Positions 32,138-40,183 of a stretch of DNA of 64,000 nt are shown one piece after another. The position numbers and the translations under genes are program-made. The stretch lies in contig JBQTIR010000012.1 in NCBI GenBank assembly GCA_052387905.1, forward strand, positions 58,179-122,178, read 5' to 3'. The notes beneath the pieces were generated by a model. That model made no database searches, had not been told where the DNA came from, and saw only the letters and a list, made by a program, of their open reading frames with translations. Within the stretch, counting starts at the first letter, position 1. Each line of letters begins with the position of its first letter. Source of the stretch: JBQTII01 sp052387905. Lineage in GTDB: Bacteria; Actinomycetota; Actinomycetes; Sporichthyales; Sporichthyaceae.

Positions 32138-32193
32138 CGTCCGAAGATCACCGTGTTCCTGCGGTCAACAGGCTGCGCGTCGTTCTTCGGACG
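32138..32193. repeat. 56-bp hairpin with the same arms as the 44-bp element
   Basis: CGTCCGAAGA (32138-32147) and TCTTCGGACG (32184-32193) form a perfect 10-bp stem. The arm sequence is that of palindromic copies 1 and 5, but the 36-nt interior is unrelated and lacks the central YATWGC. It starts 12 bp after the rpf2 stop and ends just before the rpf3 promoter. A terminator role for rpf2 and relation to the 44-bp family are both possible. Confidence 0.7.
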
Positions 32194-32200
32194 CAAGGGA

Positions 32201-32231
32201 TTGACGCCTGCTCCGCCGACCCCCGTAGCGT
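32201..32231 (+). promoter_or_regulatory. Probable promoter of rpf3
   Basis: TTGACG (32201-32206) and TAGCGT (32226-32231) are separated by 19 bp, close to actinobacterial sigma-A-type spacing. They predict a leader of roughly 75 nt before ATG 32312. No riboswitch consensus was recognised in the leader. Confidence 0.55.
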
Positions 32232-32311
32232 GGAAGTTGATCTTGGTGAAGGCGAGGGAGTCGCGTTCGCCAGCCTGATGGGGGACCACGGATCGGACAG
32301 GTGTCGCCGCT

Positions 32312-33031
32312 ATGCCCGCACGGACCCGCATCACGCTCGTCGTGGCCACAGCTGTCGCGCTCGCCACGACCGGGCTTGCGTCGCAGGGATCGGCGTCGGC
32401 GGCCAGCGCCGAGGTCTGGGACCGGCTCGCGCAGTGTGAGAGCGGGCAACGCTGGAACGCCAACACCGGCAACGGCTACTACGGCGGGCTGCAGTTCGCG
32501 CCCGGCACCTGGCGCTCCCACGGTGGTCGGGAGTTCGCCCGACGGGCAGATCTCGCCGGTCGCGCCGCGCAGATCACGGTGGCCGAACGGGTACTCGACA
32601 CCCAAGGGTGGGGCGCCTGGCCGGCGTGCTCACGCAAGCTCGGACTCGGGCCGGCTGACGCGGCCGGCACACCCGACCTTGGTCCGACGCCGCCGCCGGT
32701 GGCAGCACCCGATCCAGGCGTGACCCCAGTCCCGCCCGCCCCCGCCCCCGCACCGCCCGCTCCCGCCCCCGCACCGCCCGCTCCCGCCCCCGCACCGGCA
32801 CCGGCCCCAGCACCGCCCGCTCCCGCCTCAGCACCGCAGGCCCAGCGCAGTGCAGCCGAGGCGGAGGCCCGGGCTGCCCGCAAGGCCGAAAAGCGGGCGC
32901 GCAAGGCCACCCGACGAGCAGCACGCGAGGCGGCCGCCCGGCACGCCGCAACCCAGCCAATCCCCACCCAGCCAGCCCCCGACCAGCCAGCCCCCGGACA
33001 AGCCGGGCCCGCGGGTGCGCCACCGGCCTGA
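32312..33031 (+). CDS. Resuscitation-promoting factor 3, Pro/Ala-rich tail
   Basis: A secreted Rpf of 239 residues. It has a signal peptide to about residue 30, an Rpf domain at 33-108 (EVWDRLAQCESG with catalytic Glu43, NTGNGYYGGLQFAPGTW, WGAWPACSRKLGLG), then a PAPAPPAPAP tandem-repeat stretch. A highly basic helix (RKAEKRARKATRRAAREAA) and a second Pro/Gln/Ala-rich segment follow. The tail is likely extended and wall-spanning. The Rpf domain is nearly identical in its core to Rpf1, suggesting local duplication with tail replacement. Confidence 0.93.
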   Translation: MPARTRITLVVATAVALATTGLASQGSASAASAEVWDRLAQCESGQRWNANTGNGYYGGLQFAPGTWRSHGGREFARRADLAGRAAQITVAERVLDTQGWGAWPACSRKLGLGPADAAGTPDLGPTPPPVAAPDPGVTPVPPAPAPAPPAPAPAPPAPAPAPAPAPAPPAPASAPQAQRSAAEAEARAARKAEKRARKATRRAAREAAARHAATQPIPTQPAPDQPAPGQAGPAGAPPA

Positions 33032-33039
33032 GGGCTGGA

Positions 33040-33861
33040 TCAGCCGGCGACGCAGATGTCCGTACCCCCTACCAAACGCGGCGCGATCCGCGCGGCGTAG
33101 CGGTGACCGTCTCGGGTCAGGGTCAGCGGCAGGTCGAAGCAGGCCGACAAGTGGGCAGCGGTCAGCGCCGCCGCGATCGGCCCGGCCACGACCACCTTGC
33201 CGGCACGTAGCATCAGCACGTGGGTGATGCCCGCGGGGATCTCTTCGACGTGGTGGGTGACCATCACGATGGCCGGCGCAGCGTCGTCGGTGGCCAGGCG
33301 CCCCAGACGCCGGACCAGGTCCTCCCGCCCTCCCAGGTCCAGGCCGGCGGCTGGTTCGTCGAGCAACAGCAGTTCCGGGTCCGGCATCAGCGCCCGCGCG
33401 ATCTGCACGCGCTTGCGCTCACCCTCGGACAAGGTGCCGAAGGTGCGGTCGGCGAGCTCGCCCACCCCGAGGACCTCGAGCAACTGCTGCGCCCGTGCGA
33501 CGTCGAAGTCCGCGTAGGCCTCGCGAGAGCGCCCCACCACCGCATAGGACGCCGTCAGCACGACGTCGCGGACCCGCTCCTCCCGCGGCAACCGGTCGGC
33601 GAGGGCCGCACTGGCGAGCCCGACCCGGGTGCGCAGCTCCGCCATGTCGGTCTCACCGAGCAGTTCGCCGCAGATGGCGGCCCAGCCCGAACTCGGGTGC
33701 AGATGCGCACCGAGGATCTGCAGCAGGGTGGTCTTACCGGCACCATTCGGGCCGAGCACGACCCAGCGCTCGCCCTCCCGGATCTCCCAACTCACCTCGT
33801 CCAGCAGGCGTCGACCGCCCCGGCTGAGCACGACCTCGGCGAGGTCCACCACCAGCGTCAT
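33040..33861 (-). CDS. Stand-alone ABC ATPase (ModF/COG1119-like)
   Basis: A 273-residue cytoplasmic ATPase with Walker A LGPNGAGKTTLLQ, signature LSEGERKRVQIARAL (LSEGE instead of LSGGQ), Walker B LLLLDEPAAGLD and VTHHVEEI. It resembles COG1119 proteins (ModF-like) that occur without an adjacent permease. ATG 33861 is preferred over upstream in-frame codons. The next genes on either side are an rpf and a hypothetical, so no transporter partner is evident. Its role is undetermined. Confidence 0.87.
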   Translation of the reverse strand: MTLVVDLAEVVLSRGGRRLLDEVSWEIREGERWVVLGPNGAGKTTLLQILGAHLHPSSGWAAICGELLGETDMAELRTRVGLASAALADRLPREERVRDVVLTASYAVVGRSREAYADFDVARAQQLLEVLGVGELADRTFGTLSEGERKRVQIARALMPDPELLLLDEPAAGLDLGGREDLVRRLGRLATDDAAPAIVMVTHHVEEIPAGITHVLMLRAGKVVVAGPIAAALTAAHLSACFDLPLTLTRDGHRYAARIAPRLVGGTDICVAG

Positions 33862-33965
33862 CTGCACATCCCCGTCATAACGCCCAAGGCTAGTCAGCAG
33901 CAGGGTTCGTCGGGGGGCGCCACACGGAGTTCCCCAGGCGTGCACGATCACGGGCGCTCACGACC

Positions 33966-33971
33966 TACCCT
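33966..33971 (+). promoter_or_regulatory. Leaderless-type -10 box (TACCCT)
   Basis: TACCCT ends 6 bp before ATG 33978, with GGCGCG between and no Shine-Dalgarno. Confidence 0.5.
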
Positions 33972-33977
33972 GGCGCG

Positions 33978-34799
33978 ATGGAGCTCACGCGGGCCGGCCG
34001 CTTTGTCGCCTGGGGCAACGCCGTGCTCGCGGGTCTGGTCAGCCCGGACCTCGCCGCCGAGCGGATCCGCGACCGCGACGGCGTACACCGCGTCGCCGGC
34101 GTGCACACCTTGCTTCCCTCCCTCGCCGGCCCGATATCGGGCGAGGCGTCCGGGTCCGAAGTCAGCGTGCCCATGCTGTTGGCGGCCCTGCGCGGCGCCG
34201 GGGTCCCCGGACTGCTCATCGCCCTGCCCGTGCCCGGCGACCCGCTCGGCCTGCCGGGCCCGGCGGCGTTCAACGCCCGCGCCCTCGAGGTCGGCGAAGC
34301 GGTCCTCATCCTCGGCGACCGCCCCCATGGCCTCGTGCCGGTGGTGGTCACACCGGACCCTGACGGTCCCCCGGTCCCCGCCGTGCGCTGGCTCACCCAG
34401 ATCGTCGATCCGCAGGTCGGCCTGGGCCTGCCGACGCTGTCCGAGGCCGAGCGCACCCTCAATGACACCCTGCGCGAGGTCACCGAGACGTTGATCGCCT
34501 TGGACGTGGCCCGGTGGCGCCCCGATGCCGCGGCCGTGCTGACCAACCTGCGCGCCTCCGCCGGAACCGACGGCCTGGCCCCGGGTTACCCAGGGCGGGC
34601 CCACCGCGTGCACGCGCTGGCCTGCCGGGTGAACGCCATTGCCGACCTGGCCGCCGGTGATCCGGGTGCCGCCGTCACCGCTGCGGAAATGACTGCCCGT
34701 CAGGAATGTATCCGCCCGCTCACGGCCGCCGCGCGGCGCGCCCAAGTCGCGGCACTGAACTCGGTCGCGGTGGAGAGAGCTCAGAGCAAGCTGGCGTAG
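33978..34799 (+). CDS. Conserved-looking actinobacterial hypothetical protein
   Basis: A soluble, acidic 273-residue protein with no recognised domain. It has no signal peptide or membrane segment. Visible regularities are a Gly/Pro-rich middle (ALPVPGDPLGLPGPAAFNARALEVG) and helical C-terminal half with HALACRVNAIADLAAGDPG and TARQECIRPLTAAARRAQ. The start rests on ATG 33978 with TACCCT six bases upstream. Its last 19 bp overlap the convergent glycogen-synthase gene. Strong codon bias and undisturbed length indicate a real gene. Confidence 0.8.
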   Translation: MELTRAGRFVAWGNAVLAGLVSPDLAAERIRDRDGVHRVAGVHTLLPSLAGPISGEASGSEVSVPMLLAALRGAGVPGLLIALPVPGDPLGLPGPAAFNARALEVGEAVLILGDRPHGLVPVVVTPDPDGPPVPAVRWLTQIVDPQVGLGLPTLSEAERTLNDTLREVTETLIALDVARWRPDAAAVLTNLRASAGTDGLAPGYPGRAHRVHALACRVNAIADLAAGDPGAAVTAAEMTARQECIRPLTAAARRAQVAALNSVAVERAQSKLA

Positions 34800-35962
34800 A
34801 GGTCGCGGGTCCGCGCGGCGATCTCGGTCCAGGAGAACTGCTCCACCGCACGCGCGCGCCCGGCCTTGCCCATCCGTGCCGCCCGCGCCGGATCACCCAG
34901 CACCGTGTTGACGGCCGCCGCGAGGTCGGCACAGAACCGCGCGGGGTCCACCGGGATCCCGGTGCCGCCGGGGATCTGCTCGATCGGGACCAGCAGTCCG
35001 GTCTTACCGTCGTCGACCACCTCGGGTATCCCGCCGGTCGCGGTGGCGACGACAGCGGTCTCGCACGCCATTGCCTCCAGATTCACGATCCCCATCGGCT
35101 CGTAGATCGACGGGCACACGAACACCGCCGCGCTGGAGAGCAACGCCACCAGTTCCGGGCGGGTCACCGAGCCGGAGATCCAATGAACGCCGTCCCGCTG
35201 GGCAGCGAGGCGCTCGACCCCTGCGGCGACCTCGGCCGCGATCTCGGGGGTGTCGGGTGAGCCCGCGCACAGGACGATCTGCACGCCGGGGATGAACGCC
35301 CGCGCGGCCTCGAGCAGGTACGGCAACCCCTTCTGCCGGGTGATGCGCCCGACGCAGAGCACGAATGACCGCTCCGGGTCGATCCCGTGACGGAGCATCA
35401 CCTCGGTGCCGGGTGTGGGGGTGAACTCGTGGGTGTCGATACCGTTGTGGATGACGTGCACGCGGGCCGGATCGACCTCGGGGTACGCGCGCAGGACGTC
35501 GGCGCCCATTCCCGCCGAGACGGCGATCACCGCGTCCGCCGCGGTCACCGCGGTCCGCTCGGCCCACGAGGAGAGCTGGTAGCCCCCGCCGAGCTGCTCG
35601 GCCTTCCACGGCCGCAACGGCTCCAGGGAGTGCGTGGTCAACACGTGCGGAATCCCGTGCAACAGGGCCGCGGTGTGCCCGGCCAGGTTGGCGTACCAGG
35701 TGTGGCTGTGCACCACGTCCGCGCCAGCGCACCCGCGCGCGATCTCCAGATCGACACCGAGCACCCCGAGGGCGGCGTTGGCACCGGCAAGCCCCGGCGG
35801 CGTCTGGTACGCCGTCACCCCCGGTTCGGAACGCGGGGCCCCGAAACACCGGACCTGGACCTCGGTGATCCGGCGCAGCTCGCGGGCCAGATATTCGACG
35901 TGGACACCAGCACCGCCGTACACCTCCGGGGGGTACTCACGACTGAGCAGGTCGACGCGCAC
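34781..35962 (-). CDS. glgM: GT4 glycogen synthase / maltose-1-phosphate synthase
   Basis: A 393-residue retaining glycosyltransferase (GT4) that transfers glucose from ADP-glucose. It contains SREYPPEVYGGAGVHVEYL (nucleotide-sugar loop), HSHTWYANLAGH, HNGIDTHEF, LCVGRITRQKGL and the EX7E-type PSIYEPMGIVNLEAMAC. In mycobacteria the orthologue beside glgC (Rv1212c) is GlgM, making maltose-1-phosphate for the GlgE pathway; the same divergent arrangement here supports that name over GlgA. A gap of only 56 bp separates it from glgC, so their promoters overlap. Confidence 0.93.
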   Translation of the reverse strand: MRVDLLSREYPPEVYGGAGVHVEYLARELRRITEVQVRCFGAPRSEPGVTAYQTPPGLAGANAALGVLGVDLEIARGCAGADVVHSHTWYANLAGHTAALLHGIPHVLTTHSLEPLRPWKAEQLGGGYQLSSWAERTAVTAADAVIAVSAGMGADVLRAYPEVDPARVHVIHNGIDTHEFTPTPGTEVMLRHGIDPERSFVLCVGRITRQKGLPYLLEAARAFIPGVQIVLCAGSPDTPEIAAEVAAGVERLAAQRDGVHWISGSVTRPELVALLSSAAVFVCPSIYEPMGIVNLEAMACETAVVATATGGIPEVVDDGKTGLLVPIEQIPGGTGIPVDPARFCADLAAAVNTVLGDPARAARMGKAGRARAVEQFSWTEIAARTRDLYASLL

Positions 35963-36005
35963 ACAGTGGACGTTAGCGGAGTCACACTCGGTGAGCCGTA
36001 CCGAC

Positions 36006-36011
36006 TAACGT
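36006..36011 (+). promoter_or_regulatory. Leaderless-type -10 box (TAACGT) of glgC
   Basis: TAACGT ends 7 bp before GTG 36019, matching the spacing seen at other leaderless starts here, and argues for GTG 36019 rather than GTG 36010. Confidence 0.5.
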
Positions 36012-36018
36012 GGCCGTC

Positions 36019-37257
36019 GTGTCCGGACCTCGCGTGTTGGCAGTCGTGCTCGCCGGCGGCGAGGGCAAGCGCCTCATGCCGCTCACCGCGGATCGGGCCA
36101 AGCCCGCGGTCCCGTTCGGTGGGATCTACCGCCTCATCGACTTCGTGCTCTCCAACCTGGTCAACGGCGGCTACCTCAAGATCGTCGTGCTGACGCAGTA
36201 CAAGAACCACAGCCTGGACCGGCACATCTCGCGGACCTGGCGGATGTCGACGATGCTCGGTAACTACGTCACCCCCGTCCCGGCCCAGCAGCGCCGTGGC
36301 CCGCACTGGTTCGCCGGCTCCGCCGACGCGATCTTCCAGAACCTGAACCTGATCGAGGACGACAAGCCCGACTACGTGATCGTCTTCGGCGCCGACCACA
36401 TCTACCGGATGGACCCCCGGCAGATGCTCGCCCGCCACATCGACTCCGGCCTCGGTGTCACGGTCGCCGCCGTCCGCCAGCCCCGCAGCCTCTCCGACCA
36501 GTTCGGGGTCATCACCGCCGACGCGAGCGGTACCCGGATCGCGGAGTTCCTGGAAAAGCCCGCCACGGTGGCAGGGCTGCCCGACTCCCCCGAGGAGATC
36601 TACGCCTCGATGGGCAACTACATCTTCACCACCGGGACACTGGTGCGCGCCGTCACCGAGGACGCCTTGGACCCGGTCAGCCGCCACGATCTGGGCGGCA
36701 ACCTCATCCCCCGACTGGTGGCCCAGGAGCAGGCGGGGGTGTACGACTTCACCACCAACGACGTTCCCGGCCCGGCCGGGCGCGAAGGCGCCTACTGGCG
36801 CGACGTCGGAACGCTGGACGCGTACTACACCGCCCACATGGACCTGATCTCCGCAAATCCGGCGTTCAACCTCTACAACCAGGAATGGCCGATCTACACC
36901 CTGCAGGACCCGTGGCCCCCCGCCCGGTTCGTCGGCGGCACCGAGGGCGTCACCGGGCACGCGGTGGAGTCGATGGTCTCCGACGGAGCCCAGGTCGCGG
37001 GCTCGGTCGAGCGTTCGGTGCTCTCTCCCGGGGTCATCATCGGCCGCAACGCCCGCGTCGAGGGGTGCGTGCTGCTCGACGGGGTGAAGATCGGCCAGAA
37101 CGCGATCGTGCGCAACGCGATCCTGGACAAGAACAGCGTCGTACCCGACGACTTCCGCCTCGGGGTCTCCGACAACGACGCGGCCCTCAAACGCGTGACC
37201 GTCACCGCCGAGGGCATCCGCGTCGTTGCCAAGGGCACCGCCCTGGGAGCTGACTGA
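36019..37257 (+). CDS. glgC: Glucose-1-phosphate adenylyltransferase
   Basis: Makes ADP-glucose from ATP and glucose-1-phosphate for glycogen/maltosyl synthesis. It has about 412 residues. The N-terminal nucleotidyltransferase signature is VLAGGEGKRLMPLTADRAKPAVPFGG, then FGADHIYRMD and the sugar-phosphate loop EFLEKPA. A C-terminal left-handed beta-helix contains hexapeptide repeats (SPGVIIGRNARVEGCVLLDGV). Two GTG starts are possible, 36010 and 36019; the latter has a -10 box at leaderless distance. Divergent glgM supplies the next step. SerB follows 25 bp later on the same strand. Confidence 0.95.
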   Translation: MSGPRVLAVVLAGGEGKRLMPLTADRAKPAVPFGGIYRLIDFVLSNLVNGGYLKIVVLTQYKNHSLDRHISRTWRMSTMLGNYVTPVPAQQRRGPHWFAGSADAIFQNLNLIEDDKPDYVIVFGADHIYRMDPRQMLARHIDSGLGVTVAAVRQPRSLSDQFGVITADASGTRIAEFLEKPATVAGLPDSPEEIYASMGNYIFTTGTLVRAVTEDALDPVSRHDLGGNLIPRLVAQEQAGVYDFTTNDVPGPAGREGAYWRDVGTLDAYYTAHMDLISANPAFNLYNQEWPIYTLQDPWPPARFVGGTEGVTGHAVESMVSDGAQVAGSVERSVLSPGVIIGRNARVEGCVLLDGVKIGQNAIVRNAILDKNSVVPDDFRLGVSDNDAALKRVTVTAEGIRVVAKGTALGAD

Positions 37258-37268
37258 CCGCCACGCCC

Positions 37269-37274
37269 TAATCT
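37269..37274 (+). promoter_or_regulatory. Leaderless-type -10 box (TAATCT) of serB
   Basis: TAATCT ends 8 bp before ATG 37283, between the glgC stop and serB, suggesting serB has its own leaderless transcript despite the 25-bp gap. Confidence 0.45.
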
Positions 37275-37282
37275 CGTCCTCG

Positions 37283-38515
37283 ATGGACACTTCTTCACGC
37301 ACCCTCCTTGTGACCATCACCGGGGCCGACCGGCCCGCAGTGACGGCCGCCCTCTTCGACGCGCTCGTGGGCTACGACGTGGACGTCGTCGACGTGGAAC
37401 AGGTCGTCATCCGCGGGCGCCTGGTGCTCGGCGTCCTGGTCACCCCGGGCGCAGACGAGGCCGGCCTGCGCGCCGCGGTCTCCGCCGCCGCCCACGACCT
37501 CGGGATGAGCGTCGAGATCGCCTCCGGTGCCGGGGACAACGCCCCGCGGCGCTCCGGTCGCCTGCACATCACCGTGCTGGGTCACCCCTTGCGCACCGCA
37601 GCGATGGCCGGGCTCGCCGCGCGGATCGCCGAGCACGGCGCCAATATCGACCGGATCATGCGCCTGTCCCGCACCCCGGTGACCTCGATCGAACTCGATG
37701 TCTCCGGCGCCGGTGACGTCGAGGCGCTGCGCGTCGCGCTGGCCGCCGAGGCCGCCGCACGCGGCGTGGACGTCGCCGTGCAGCCGGCCGGGCTGCATCG
37801 GCGCGGTAAGCGCCTGGTGGTGATGGACGTCGACTCGACCCTGATCCAGGGCGAGGTCATCGAACTGCTGGCCGCCCACGCCGGCTGCGAGGCCGAGGTC
37901 GCCGCGATCACCGAAGCCGCGATGCGGGGCGAGTTGGACTTCGAGGCTTCCCTTCGCGCCCGGGTCGCCAGGCTCGCCGGTCTGGACGCGAAGGTCATCG
38001 ACGACGTCAAGGCCGCGGTGCGCCTGACCCCGGGAGCCCGCACCTTGATCCGCACGCTCAAACGCCTGGACCACGAGGTGGCGATCGTCTCCGGGGGCTT
38101 CACCCAAATCACCGACGCGATCGTCACCGACCTCGGCATCGACTACTCCGCGGCGAACACCCTGGAGATCTCGGGCGGCAAGCTCACCGGCAACCTCGTC
38201 GGCCCGATCGTGGATCGCGCCTACAAGGCCGCCGCCCTCGAGCGCTTCGCCGCCGCCGCGGGCGTCCCGCTGGACCAGACGGTGGCGATCGGCGACGGTG
38301 CCAACGACCTGGACATGCTGGCCCGCGCAGGCTTGGGCGTCGCGTTCAACGCCAAGCCGCTGGTGCGTGCGCAGGCACAGGCCGCGATCAACGTGCCGTA
38401 CCTGGACGCGTTGCTCTTCCTGCTCGGGATCAGCCGCGAGGACGTCGAGGCCGCCGATGCGCTCGACGCGAGCGATCCGGCGCCCGATGCCACCGGGGCC
38501 CTGCGCCTGCGCTGA
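37283..38515 (+). CDS. serB: Phosphoserine phosphatase with two ACT domains
   Basis: Last step of serine synthesis, hydrolysing O-phosphoserine. It has 410 residues. Two N-terminal ACT domains (opening LLVTITGADRPAVTAALFDAL and LHITVLGHPLRTAAMAGLA) probably sense amino acids, as in mycobacterial SerB2. The HAD catalytic domain from about 185 has VMDVDSTLIQGEVIELLA (nucleophile Asp), VSGGFTQI, and AIGDGANDLDML. The C-terminus is a short acidic tail. The start is ATG 37283. Confidence 0.95.
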   Translation: MDTSSRTLLVTITGADRPAVTAALFDALVGYDVDVVDVEQVVIRGRLVLGVLVTPGADEAGLRAAVSAAAHDLGMSVEIASGAGDNAPRRSGRLHITVLGHPLRTAAMAGLAARIAEHGANIDRIMRLSRTPVTSIELDVSGAGDVEALRVALAAEAAARGVDVAVQPAGLHRRGKRLVVMDVDSTLIQGEVIELLAAHAGCEAEVAAITEAAMRGELDFEASLRARVARLAGLDAKVIDDVKAAVRLTPGARTLIRTLKRLDHEVAIVSGGFTQITDAIVTDLGIDYSAANTLEISGGKLTGNLVGPIVDRAYKAAALERFAAAAGVPLDQTVAIGDGANDLDMLARAGLGVAFNAKPLVRAQAQAAINVPYLDALLFLLGISREDVEAADALDASDPAPDATGALRLR

Positions 38516-38522
38516 CGCGAGG

Positions 38523-39599
38523 TCAGGACTGGGCGAATTTCTCACGCAGGAAGCGGATCGTGCGATCCATCGAGTCGGCGTGCCGGGCGAAGAACGAGTG
38601 GCCCTCGCCGTCGTAGGTGAGCAGTTCGCTATCCGCCCCGGCGGCCCGCAGGGCCCGCTGGGTCGCGGTGGCCCAGCGGTAGGGGCAGGTGTCGTCGACG
38701 CGCCCGTGGTGAATCAGCAGCGGATCAGAGATCCGGTCGAAGTACGTCCGCGGGGACAGTGCGTCGTAGAACTCCGGCGACTGTGCCGGGGTGCCGTAGC
38801 GCTCGAAGAGGTCCTCGGCCGCATCCGGGCGGCTGCGCAGCGTGAACTGATCGAGATTGTCGACGTAGTTCGAGCTCACCGAGGCGTAAATGACCGCCGC
38901 CTCGACCAGATCCGGGCGGGCGACGAGCGCGTTGAGCGTGACCCCGCCGCCCATCGACCGGCCGAGCATCGCCATGCGGTCCGGGTCGACGTAGGGCTCG
39001 CGTTCCAGCGCCAGCACCGCATGGATGGCGTCGCGGGCATACCCGAGCCGGCTCTCCAGGTCGAAGCGCCCGACTCCGTCGTCGGAGGCGGCGTGTCCGC
39101 GGTAGTCGGTGTGCAAGACGACGAACCCGGCCCGAGCCAGGCGGTCCTGCTCGCGCGCCAGTCCCTGCCCGGTGACGTAGACGTCGGGATCGATGTAGCC
39201 GTGATTGAGCACGATCCCCGGGAAGGGCCCGGGTCCGCGCGGGCGCAGCAGGATGCCCGAGATCGTGAGGCCACCGGCGTCGTAGGTGACCCGAGACCGC
39301 GTATACGCCGCGTTGCGCGACTGCTCCGCACGTAGCCGGATCCGTCCGGGCGGAAAGTCCTCGCGCATCAGGGCGGGCAGTGAGAGTGCCTCGGTGACCG
39401 GGGGCAGGTCCGGTTGCGCGGAAGCGGAGGAAGGCGGCGCTGGGGTTTGCGCCGGCTGGGTCAGGGTCGGTGCGGGCGTGAGCGCGGCGAGCGGGGATAC
39501 AGGCTCGTCGGCAGCGTCGGAGGAGCATGCGGTGAGCGAGGCCGCCAGCGCGCCGGCGCAGAACACCGCCGTGAGCCAGACACGGCGGAGGCCTCTCAC
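38523..39599 (-). CDS. Lipoprotein alpha/beta hydrolase (prolyl-oligopeptidase-like)
   Basis: An exported serine hydrolase of 358 residues. It has a lipoprotein signal with LTAC (Cys25), a 50-residue Pro/Ser/Ala tether, and an S9/acetyl-esterase-like domain. The catalytic triad is visible: Ser in GRSMGGG, Asp in HHGRVDDTCP, His in YDGEGHSFF. An oxyanion-type VLNHGYID also occurs. It could be a peptidase or esterase of cell-surface substrates. It lies 7 bp from the convergent serB stop and 16 bp downstream of the SixA gene. Confidence 0.9.
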   Translation of the reverse strand: MRGLRRVWLTAVFCAGALAASLTACSSDAADEPVSPLAALTPAPTLTQPAQTPAPPSSASAQPDLPPVTEALSLPALMREDFPPGRIRLRAEQSRNAAYTRSRVTYDAGGLTISGILLRPRGPGPFPGIVLNHGYIDPDVYVTGQGLAREQDRLARAGFVVLHTDYRGHAASDDGVGRFDLESRLGYARDAIHAVLALEREPYVDPDRMAMLGRSMGGGVTLNALVARPDLVEAAVIYASVSSNYVDNLDQFTLRSRPDAAEDLFERYGTPAQSPEFYDALSPRTYFDRISDPLLIHHGRVDDTCPYRWATATQRALRAAGADSELLTYDGEGHSFFARHADSMDRTIRFLREKFAQS

Positions 39600-39615
39600 A
39601 ACGTTCGCGCCGGCC

Positions 39616-40128
39616 TCAACCGCGGGCGACGGTGAAATCGGCGAGGGTGCCGGCGCCCTCCGCGAGGCCGGACCAGGTCCCGGGCACCGAGATCACGGCG
39701 ATTGCGGCGGTACCGAAGTTCTCCCGGAGTGCGGCAAGGTCCCCGGGCGCACCGTCCCCGGACAACGCCAGGACCAGCGCGTGCAACGCAGGGTTGTGCC
39801 CGAAGACGATCGCGGTGCGCACGTCATCGTCGATCTCGGAGACGATGCGCACCATGTCGTCCAGGTCGGCGGAGTAGACGCCGCGGTCGTAGTGCGTCGG
39901 AATCCCGTCGCCCAGTTCGATGGCCACCAGAGCCCAGGTCTCCTTGGCCCGGGCGGCGGTCGAGCAGATCGCCAGGTCGGGCTTGATCCCGGACTGCGCC
40001 AGCCAACGTCCGGCGGCCAAGGCGTCCTTGCGGCCTCGTCCGGTGAGCACCCGCTCATGGTCGGTCGCGGCGCCCGGCTCAGCCTTGGCGTGGCGTACGA
40101 CGACGAGTCGGCGGGTCATCTCAGACAT
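39616..40128 (-). CDS. SixA-like histidine phosphatase
   Basis: A 170-residue histidine-phosphatase-superfamily enzyme. The catalytic motif is RHAKAE near the N-terminus (LVVVRHAKAEPG; RHA rather than RHG, as in SixA), with a second active His in VFGHNPALHALVL. SixA proteins dephosphorylate His residues of phosphorelay or PTS proteins. ATG 40128 begins MSEMTRRLVVV; sequence before it in the same frame overlaps fabI antisense. The target is not known. Confidence 0.9.
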   Translation of the reverse strand: MSEMTRRLVVVRHAKAEPGAATDHERVLTGRGRKDALAAGRWLAQSGIKPDLAICSTAARAKETWALVAIELGDGIPTHYDRGVYSADLDDMVRIVSEIDDDVRTAIVFGHNPALHALVLALSGDGAPGDLAALRENFGTAAIAVISVPGTWSGLAEGAGTLADFTVARG

Positions 40129-40183
40129 GTCGGCAGAGTCTTTCACGACCGGGCGCCGCGTTGCGGTTGCCCTTCTCTGTAAA

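Noticed and set aside
32730..32830. CCCGCTCCCGCC tandem repeats near rpf3
   Set aside because: They encode the PAPAPP wall-spanning tail of Rpf3.
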